Shown: positions 13,784 through 17,971 of the stretch, in pieces
Layout: every line of letters begins with the position of its first letter
Numbering within the stretch: the stretch's first letter is position 1
Source: Halieaceae bacterium UBA6060
GTDB lineage: Bacteria; Pseudomonadota; Gammaproteobacteria; Pseudomonadales; Halieaceae
Direction of reading: 5' to 3'
Length of the DNA: 17,971 bases
Assembly (NCBI GenBank): GCA_002428935.1
Contig: DIYG01000133.1
Location: forward strand, 1-17,971
The notes under the pieces: generated by a model
What the model was told of the DNA's origin: nothing
What the model saw: the letters and a program-made list of their open reading frames with translations, nothing else
Databases searched by the model: none
Translations under genes and position numbers: made by a program

Positions 13784-15253
13784 TCAGATGCTCTTCATCG
13801 CCGTCATGTAGCCACGCAGTGTCTTACCAATCACCTCGACTGGATGTGCTCGGATCGCTGCGTTCACTCGAATCAATTCCTGGTTGTCGACGGTAGCATC
13901 GGCACCCAGGCCGCGGCCGATAACGTCGGTCTCGATGTCGGCCATGAAGTCCGCAAGGAGCGGACGACAAGCGTGGTCAAATAGATAGCAGCCGTACTCG
14001 GCCGTGTCGGAAATCACCACGTTCATCTCGTAGAGTTTTTTCCGCGCGATGGTGTTGGCGATAAGCGGTGTTTCATGGAGGGACTCGTAGTACGCAGACT
14101 CCTCCTTGATACCGGCGGCAACCATAACCTCATAGGCCAGCTCTACACCCGCCTTACACATGGCTATCAGCAAGATGCCGTGATCAAAGAATTCCTGCTC
14201 AGGGATGTCGTCCTCGGTGTTGGGGGTCTTCTCAAAGGCCGTTTCCTGGGTTGCTGCGCGCCAGGCCAGTAGATTTGCATCATTGTTCGCCCAGTCTTCC
14301 ATCATGGTACTGGAGAACACACCGCTCATGATGTCGTCCTGATGCTTCTCATAAAGCGGGCGCATGATGTTCTTCAGCTCCTCGGCGAGGTAGTAAGCGC
14401 GCAGCTTGGCGGGGTTACTCAGTCGGTCCATCATGTTGGTGATGCCGCCGTGTTTTAGAGCTTCCGTTACCGTTTCCCAGCCATACTGGATGAGCTTTGA
14501 TGCATAGCCGGCATCAATACCTTTTTCGACCATTTTGTCGAAGCTCAATATCGCGCCGGTTTGGAGCATGCCGCAAAGGATCGTTTGCTCACCCATCAAA
14601 TCAGACTTCACTTCAGCAATGGGTGAAGACTCAAGAACCCCTGCGCGGTGACCACCGGTGCCTGCGGCGAGGGCTTTGGCGATTTCCATACCATCGCCAT
14701 TGGGATCATTTTCCGTGTGCACGGCAATCAATGTCGGCACGCCAAACCCCCGTTTGTACTCCTCACGAACTTCCGTGCCAGGGCACTTAGGACACATCAT
14801 GACCACCGTGATGTCTGGGCGGATCTGCATCCCTTCTTCCACAAGGTTAAAGCCGTGGGCGTAGTCCAGGCAGGCGCCTTCTTTCATGAGAGGCATCACC
14901 GCGTTCACAACACTGGTGTGTTGTTTGTCCGGTGTTAAGTTCATCACTACATCCGCCTGGGGAATCAGCTCCTCGTAGGTACCTGCGGTGAAACCGTTGT
15001 CCGTCGCGTTTTTGTAGGATTGACGCTGTTCGGTGATGGCTTCCGCTCGCAAAGCGTAGGAGACGTCCAAGCCGCTATCGCGCAGATTGAGGCCCTGATT
15101 CAAACCCTGGGCACCACAGCCGACGATAACAATCTTCTTATTCTTCAGCTTTTCCACACCGCCCGCGAATTCCGCGGGGTCCATGAAACGACATTTGCCC
15201 AGCTCTTCTAGCTGTAAGCGCAAGGGAAGGGTATTGAAGTAGTTCTGGCCCAT
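13784..15253 (-). CDS. ilvC: Ketol-acid reductoisomerase, class II (long form)
   Basis: Converts acetolactate or acetohydroxybutyrate to the dihydroxy acids using NADPH and Mg2+, the second step of branched-chain amino acid synthesis. 489 residues make it the long E. coli-like form, not the roughly 340-residue class I form. The Rossmann motif is VIVGCGAQGLNQG (from 42). R69, R77 and S79 line up with the E. coli NADPH-phosphate residues. H133, K156, D218 and E222 line up with catalytic and metal residues, and the C-terminal duplicated knot domain holds GVELAYEVM and EESAYYESLHE. ATG 15253 has AAGGA 7 bases upstream. It is divergent from ilvY, with a strong promoter and LysR-type dyads between them, so IlvY activation in response to its substrates is expected, as in E. 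coli. Confidence 0.97.
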   Translation of the reverse strand: MGQNYFNTLPLRLQLEELGKCRFMDPAEFAGGVEKLKNKKIVIVGCGAQGLNQGLNLRDSGLDVSYALRAEAITEQRQSYKNATDNGFTAGTYEELIPQADVVMNLTPDKQHTSVVNAVMPLMKEGACLDYAHGFNLVEEGMQIRPDITVVMMCPKCPGTEVREEYKRGFGVPTLIAVHTENDPNGDGMEIAKALAAGTGGHRAGVLESSPIAEVKSDLMGEQTILCGMLQTGAILSFDKMVEKGIDAGYASKLIQYGWETVTEALKHGGITNMMDRLSNPAKLRAYYLAEELKNIMRPLYEKHQDDIMSGVFSSTMMEDWANNDANLLAWRAATQETAFEKTPNTEDDIPEQEFFDHGILLIAMCKAGVELAYEVMVAAGIKEESAYYESLHETPLIANTIARKKLYEMNVVISDTAEYGCYLFDHACRPLLADFMADIETDVIGRGLGADATVDNQELIRVNAAIRAHPVEVIGKTLRGYMTAMKSI

Positions 15254-15294
15254 GATTAGGTCCTTCTGATCCGAAACTGTGTTTAGGGGCTGCG

Positions 15295-15323
15295 ATTGTA
15301 GAAGGGCGGATGTATTGCGTAAA
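15295..15323 (-). promoter_or_regulatory. ilvC promoter
   Basis: On the minus strand, TTTACG (15318-15323) and TACAAT (15295-15300) are separated by exactly 17 bp; TACAAT matches five of six bases of the -10 consensus. The weak -35 lies inside the candidate IlvY dyad, the expected layout for an activator-dependent promoter. The start would be near 15288, giving a leader of about 35 bases. Confidence 0.7.
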
Positions 15324-15330
15324 ACGCTAT
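15314..15330. promoter_or_regulatory. Candidate IlvY operator, ilvC-proximal
   Basis: ATTGCGT-AAA-ACGCTAT is an inverted repeat with six of seven positions paired, overlapping the ilvC -35. Its centre is about 31 bp (three helical turns) from the second dyad, so dimers could sit on the same face of the DNA. Confidence 0.6.
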
Positions 15331-15345
15331 ATCATGAAAACAGAT

Positions 15346-15360
15346 TTGCGTTAGGTGCAA
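15346..15360. promoter_or_regulatory. Candidate IlvY operator, ilvY-proximal
   Basis: TTGC-N7-GCAA is a textbook LysR-type dyad with the T-N11-A core (15347-15359). It ends one base before the ilvY ATG, so binding would block ilvY expression; negative autoregulation is known for E. coli IlvY. Confidence 0.65.
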
Positions 15361-15361
15361 T

Positions 15362-16309
15362 ATGGATATCAAGGCCTTGCAGGTGTTCCTGACGGTTTGC
15401 GGCAATCTCAGTTTTACCCAGACCGCGAAGGAACTGCATATGAGCGTGTCGGCGGTGAGTCGCACAATCCAAAGAATCGAGGAGGATCTCGATACTCCGC
15501 TCTTCGATCGGGATCGCCGCGGGATGCGATTGACACCGTCCGCGCGGCAACTGCGGACTACCGCAGAGCGGATGGTCTCTGACTGGCGGGGCTTGCGTCA
15601 GGCCCTTGGTCACGGAAAAGGCGTGAGAGGTGAACTACGAGTCTTCTGCTCCGTAACGGCGACCCATGAGCTTTTGTCTCCTTTGCTCAGTGCGTATCGG
15701 CAGTCCTATCCCGGTGTTGAGGTGCTTTTGCAAACCGGTGACCAGGCGGACGGGGTAGAGCGCGTTCGCCAGGGCAGCGCGGATGCGGCAGTAATAGCCA
15801 AACCGCCGCAGTTGGCGGAACAGCTCACCTTTAAACGTCTCACGCACTCGGAGCTGTGCTTGTGTATGCCCGGGATTGAACGTGGTGCCATGTTGCAGAT
15901 TGAGGGGCAACATGAGCTGGAACTGATAGACGCCGTAGGCCAGTGCCCCTGGATTCTTCCGGAGCGTGGAGTCAGCGAACGGCTGATCAATGATTGGTTG
16001 CTGGAGCGATACACAAGTCGACCCAATGTGTACGCACGTGTTGCTGGCCACGAGGCGATCGTCGCCATGGTGTCGTTGGGTCTTGGGGTTGGGGTTGTTC
16101 CTCGTCTGGTGATCGAGGCCAGCGGGCTCGCCTCCAAATTGCGACTTGTTACGATCGCCGAAATCCCGCCCATGGAAATTGGTCTTTGCACGAGAGCGGG
16201 TCGTTTATCGGATCCGGTGCTTTCGGGATTGTGGCGGGTCGCCCAAGGTGTCACCGACGACTCTGATAAACTTTCTCCAGCGGTTGAGGATCGGGGCAGT
16301 GGCAGATAG
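15362..16309 (+). CDS. ilvY: IlvY, LysR-family activator of ilvC
   Basis: A 315-residue LysR-type regulator. The N-terminal winged HTH (about 1-60) reads FTQTAKELHMSVSAVSRTIQRIEEDL, with PLFDRDRRG closing the wing. The effector-binding domain (about 92-295) has stretches close to E. coli IlvY, such as GELRVFCSVTA, QTGDQADGVERVRQG and GHEAIVAMVSLGLGVGVVP. E. coli IlvY activates ilvC when acetolactate or acetohydroxybutyrate accumulates and represses itself; the divergent ilvC neighbour and the two dyads support the same role here. The ATG has a weak AGG about 8 bases upstream. The stop lies inside pssA: 11 bases are shared, which is unusual because the two products belong to different pathways. 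Confidence 0.93.
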   Translation: MDIKALQVFLTVCGNLSFTQTAKELHMSVSAVSRTIQRIEEDLDTPLFDRDRRGMRLTPSARQLRTTAERMVSDWRGLRQALGHGKGVRGELRVFCSVTATHELLSPLLSAYRQSYPGVEVLLQTGDQADGVERVRQGSADAAVIAKPPQLAEQLTFKRLTHSELCLCMPGIERGAMLQIEGQHELELIDAVGQCPWILPERGVSERLINDWLLERYTSRPNVYARVAGHEAIVAMVSLGLGVGVVPRLVIEASGLASKLRLVTIAEIPPMEIGLCTRAGRLSDPVLSGLWRVAQGVTDDSDKLSPAVEDRGSGR

Positions 16310-17255
16310 TCGAGACTTACAAGGGGAAGGCGGCGCTGATGATGGTGGTGACACCGAAGGGCCCGCGGTCGTCGATACGTTGACCGGCCCGGCCTCCCGC
16401 GCTTCCGTAGACCAAGATACAGCCAACTCCGAGTCAGTATCACTCCTGGGTGACAGCCTGGGAGAGGCGGCGAGCAGTATTGAGAGTCTTATCGACGATC
16501 ATGAGGAGGAAGTATCTGAAGGTGGGCGCACGGTAAAACGCCGTGGTGTCTATTTGCTTCCCAACCTGTTTACCACCGGGGCTTTGTTCTGCGGCTTTTA
16601 CGCGGTGGTGGCGGCCATGCGTGGTGACTATGAGACCGCGCCTATCGCCATTCTGTTTGCTTTGATATTCGATGGCCTCGATGGTCGAGTTGCGCGGCTT
16701 ACAAATAGCTCCAGCAAGTTTGGCGCGGAGTACGACAGTCTTGCAGATATGGTGTCCTTTGGCGTTGCCCCCGCATTGGTAATGTTCAGCTGGGCCTTGG
16801 GAGACTTAGGCAAGATTGGCTGGAGCGCTTCGTTTATCTATGTGGCCTGCGCGGCTTTACGTCTGGCACGATTTAACACTCAGGTTGGTGTTGGTGATCC
16901 AAATTTCTTTATGGGGCTGGCCAGCCCTCCGGCTGCCTGCATCATGGCCTGTACCGTTTGGGTTTGTCAGGACCAGGGGTGGGTTGGTGCGGCGCTACCT
17001 GCTGAATTGGGAATCCTTGCGGCGGCCTTAACCACCGTCGTCGCAATTTTGATGGTGGCCAATGTGCCGTACCACAGTTTCAAAGGTGTGGATCTACACG
17101 GCCGCGTTCCATTTGTGGCGATTTTGCTTGTCGTGTTGATCTTTGGTTTGGTCACCGTGGATCCGCCGAAAATTCTCTTGTTGGCCTCGTTGACATACGC
17201 ACTTTCCGGCCCCTTCGAGCAGTTGCGTCGCTGGCGAAAAACACCGCCAAAATAG
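16299..17255 (+). CDS. pssA: CDP-diacylglycerol-serine O-phosphatidyltransferase (phosphatidylserine synthase)
   Basis: An integral membrane enzyme that makes phosphatidylserine, the precursor of phosphatidylethanolamine, from CDP-diacylglycerol and serine. The CDP-alcohol phosphotransferase motif DG-x2-AR-x8-G-x3-D-x3-D is complete (D128 to D150), followed by several hydrophobic segments to about residue 305. It is the CDP-OH-P family, unlike the phospholipase D-like PssA of E. coli. The frame is open from 16146, but GTG 16299 with GAGG 9 bases upstream gives 318 residues and is chosen; no in-frame ATG exists before the conserved core. About 80 residues before the RRGVYLLPNLFTT core are acidic and low in complexity, longer than I remember for the family. 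TTG 16380 is another possible start. Overlap with ilvY suggests coupled translation. Confidence 0.92.
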   Translation: MADSRDLQGEGGADDGGDTEGPAVVDTLTGPASRASVDQDTANSESVSLLGDSLGEAASSIESLIDDHEEEVSEGGRTVKRRGVYLLPNLFTTGALFCGFYAVVAAMRGDYETAPIAILFALIFDGLDGRVARLTNSSSKFGAEYDSLADMVSFGVAPALVMFSWALGDLGKIGWSASFIYVACAALRLARFNTQVGVGDPNFFMGLASPPAACIMACTVWVCQDQGWVGAALPAELGILAAALTTVVAILMVANVPYHSFKGVDLHGRVPFVAILLVVLIFGLVTVDPPKILLLASLTYALSGPFEQLRRWRKTPPK

Positions 17256-17271
17256 TACGTTCGCAGTCCCC

Positions 17272-17321
17272 AAAACTTTTTTTGAAAAAGTGCTTGTGCG
17301 CTGGTCGCGCCTGCGTATAAT
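17272..17321 (+). promoter_or_regulatory. rRNA operon promoter with UP-like element
   Basis: TATAAT at 17316-17321 is a perfect -10. TTGTGC at 17294-17299 lies 16 bp upstream, the spacing typical of rRNA P1 promoters. An A/T tract (17272-17289, containing ACTTTTT-TT-(G)AAAAAGT-type symmetry) sits where an UP element is expected. The bases after the -10, GCGCGCC, form a GC-rich discriminator typical of promoters under stringent (ppGpp/DksA) control. Confidence 0.85.
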
Positions 17322-17380
17322 GCGCGCCTCGCCCAGCCGGCCTGGCTGGCAAAACCCCTGAGCTTTAACGTTTTGGGGGC

Positions 17381-17420
17381 GTTATTTAACAGTTTGATGA
17401 AGACAGAAGTGTGGGCACTT
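17381..17420 (+). promoter_or_regulatory. rRNA leader antitermination elements (boxA and boxC-like)
   Basis: GTTATTTAACA (17381-17391) matches nine of eleven bases of the E. coli boxA GCTCTTTAACA. GTGTGGGCACTT (17409-17420) matches the boxC segment that follows boxA in E. coli rrn leaders, at similar spacing. These bind the Nus antitermination complex in E. coli; the same role is inferred. A second boxA-like string, TGAGCTTTAACG (17359-17370), is a poorer match. Confidence 0.75.
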
Positions 17421-17544
17421 GTTGAGGATAGTGTTGTTGACTATTCAGACACGACAAGTGACTCATTGATTCTTTTGAACAATGATTTCGAGAAGTGTCT
17501 GAGCCGGGATTTGTTGGTGGGCGCAGGTTTTTGTGCAAACCAAC
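17416..17544 (+). other. Structured part of the rRNA leader
   Basis: Three local stems can form in the RNA: CACTTGT (17416-17422) with ACAAGTG (17454-17460), enclosing ATAGT/ACTAT; TCATTG-A-TTC with GAA-CAATGA (17463-17485), loop TTTT; and GTTGGT (17513-17518) with ACCAAC (17539-17544), enclosing GCGCA/TGTGC. The 360-bp stretch between pssA and 16S is explained by the promoter and this leader; I see no protein gene in it. Confidence 0.5.
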
Positions 17545-17615
17545 CCTCATGCCCTTGAGCTCTTGCGTGATCTTACTTAGGTGAGTGACCGGGGAGTGGG
17601 TTGAGGATAAAGATT

Positions 17616-17971
17616 GAACTGAAGAGTTTGATCATGGCTCAGATTGAACGCTGGCGGCAGGCCTAACACATGCAAGTCGAGCGCGAAAGATCTTCGGATT
17701 GAGTAGAGCGGCGGACGGGTGAGTAACGCGTAGGAATCTACCCAGTAGTGGGGGACAACTTGGGGAAACTCAAGCTAATACCGCATACGCCCTATGGGGG
17801 AAAGCGGGGGATCTTCGGACCTCGCGCTATTGGAGGAGCCTGCGTTGGATTAGCTAGTTGGTGGGGTAAAGGCCTACCAAGGCGACGATCCATAGCTGGT
17901 CTGAGAGGATGATCAGCCACACCGGGACTGAGACACGGCCCGGACTCCTACGGGAGGCAGCAGTGGGGAAT
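17616..17971 (+). rRNA. rrs: 16S ribosomal RNA, 5' part
   Basis: The 5' end is placed by alignment from memory to E. coli: GAAGAGTTTGATCATGGCTC at 17621 corresponds to E. coli position 6, so the mature end is near 17616. The universal stretches AACGCTGGCGGCAGGCCTAA, ACACGGCCCGGACTCCTACG and GGGAGGCAGCAGTGGGGAAT are present. About 356 bases are inside the window; the gene continues beyond the right edge. The V1 hairpin is short (GCGCGAAAGATCTTCGGATTGAG) and the sequence is gammaproteobacterial, most like the OM60/NOR5 group as I remember it. It is transcribed in the same direction as pssA, from its own promoter. Confidence 0.98.

Noticed and set aside
17373..17558. 61-codon frame in the rRNA leader
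   Set aside because: The region is explained by boxA, boxC and leader stems; the frame has no ribosome binding site and no similarity I recognise.
1..17971. Mobile elements, CRISPR arrays, tRNA genes or defence systems
   Set aside because: No transposase, integrase, terminal repeats, regularly spaced repeats or tRNA cloverleaf were seen; almost all sequence is covered by recognisable core genes.

Overview
The window looks like core chromosome of a marine-type gammaproteobacterium. The partial 16S rRNA gene at the right end has gammaproteobacterial sequence with a short V1 helix and a 'GGCCCGGACTCC' variant. From memory these features suggest the OM60/NOR5 (Halieaceae) group or a close relative, but I could not test this by alignment. 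Base composition is moderately GC-rich and even. I see no insertion sequence, phage, CRISPR, tRNA or clear foreign block.

Left part (1-8946). The type IV pilus regulators pilR (partial) and pilS run leftward. Glutamine-dependent NAD synthetase (nadE) is divergent from them and converges on bamD. bamD is divergent from rluD-pgeF, a tight pair of RNA pseudouridine synthase and laccase-domain purine nucleosidase. clpB follows, with a strong candidate sigma-32 heat-shock promoter starting 3 bases after the pgeF stop. As I recall it, the order pilR-pilS-bamD-rluD-pgeF-clpB is also found in Pseudomonas, so nadE is the local difference.

Middle part (8947-13616). A small exported DUF4124 protein converges on clpB. 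A gene-poor stretch of about 490 bases then precedes ilvI-ilvH (acetolactate synthase large and small subunits). This stretch may hold a long ilvI leader and a doubtful small ORF. A secreted or periplasmic beta-lactamase-fold serine hydrolase faces ilvH.

Right part (13751-17971). A long-form (class II) ketol-acid reductoisomerase gene, ilvC, is divergent from its LysR-type regulator ilvY. The 108-bp gap between them holds two LysR-like dyads and a good ilvC promoter. ilvY overlaps pssA (phosphatidylserine synthase) by 11 bases. A ribosomal RNA promoter and leader with boxA and boxC-like elements then lead into 16S rRNA.

Functionally, ilvI/ilvH/ilvC supply the first two shared steps of valine, leucine and isoleucine synthesis. 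IlvY probably activates ilvC when the IlvIH product accumulates. The rest is housekeeping: outer-membrane assembly, ribosome modification, protein disaggregation, NAD and phospholipid synthesis. I found no previously undescribed system. The most interesting points are the regulatory architecture around ilvC/ilvY/pssA and the ilvI leader.
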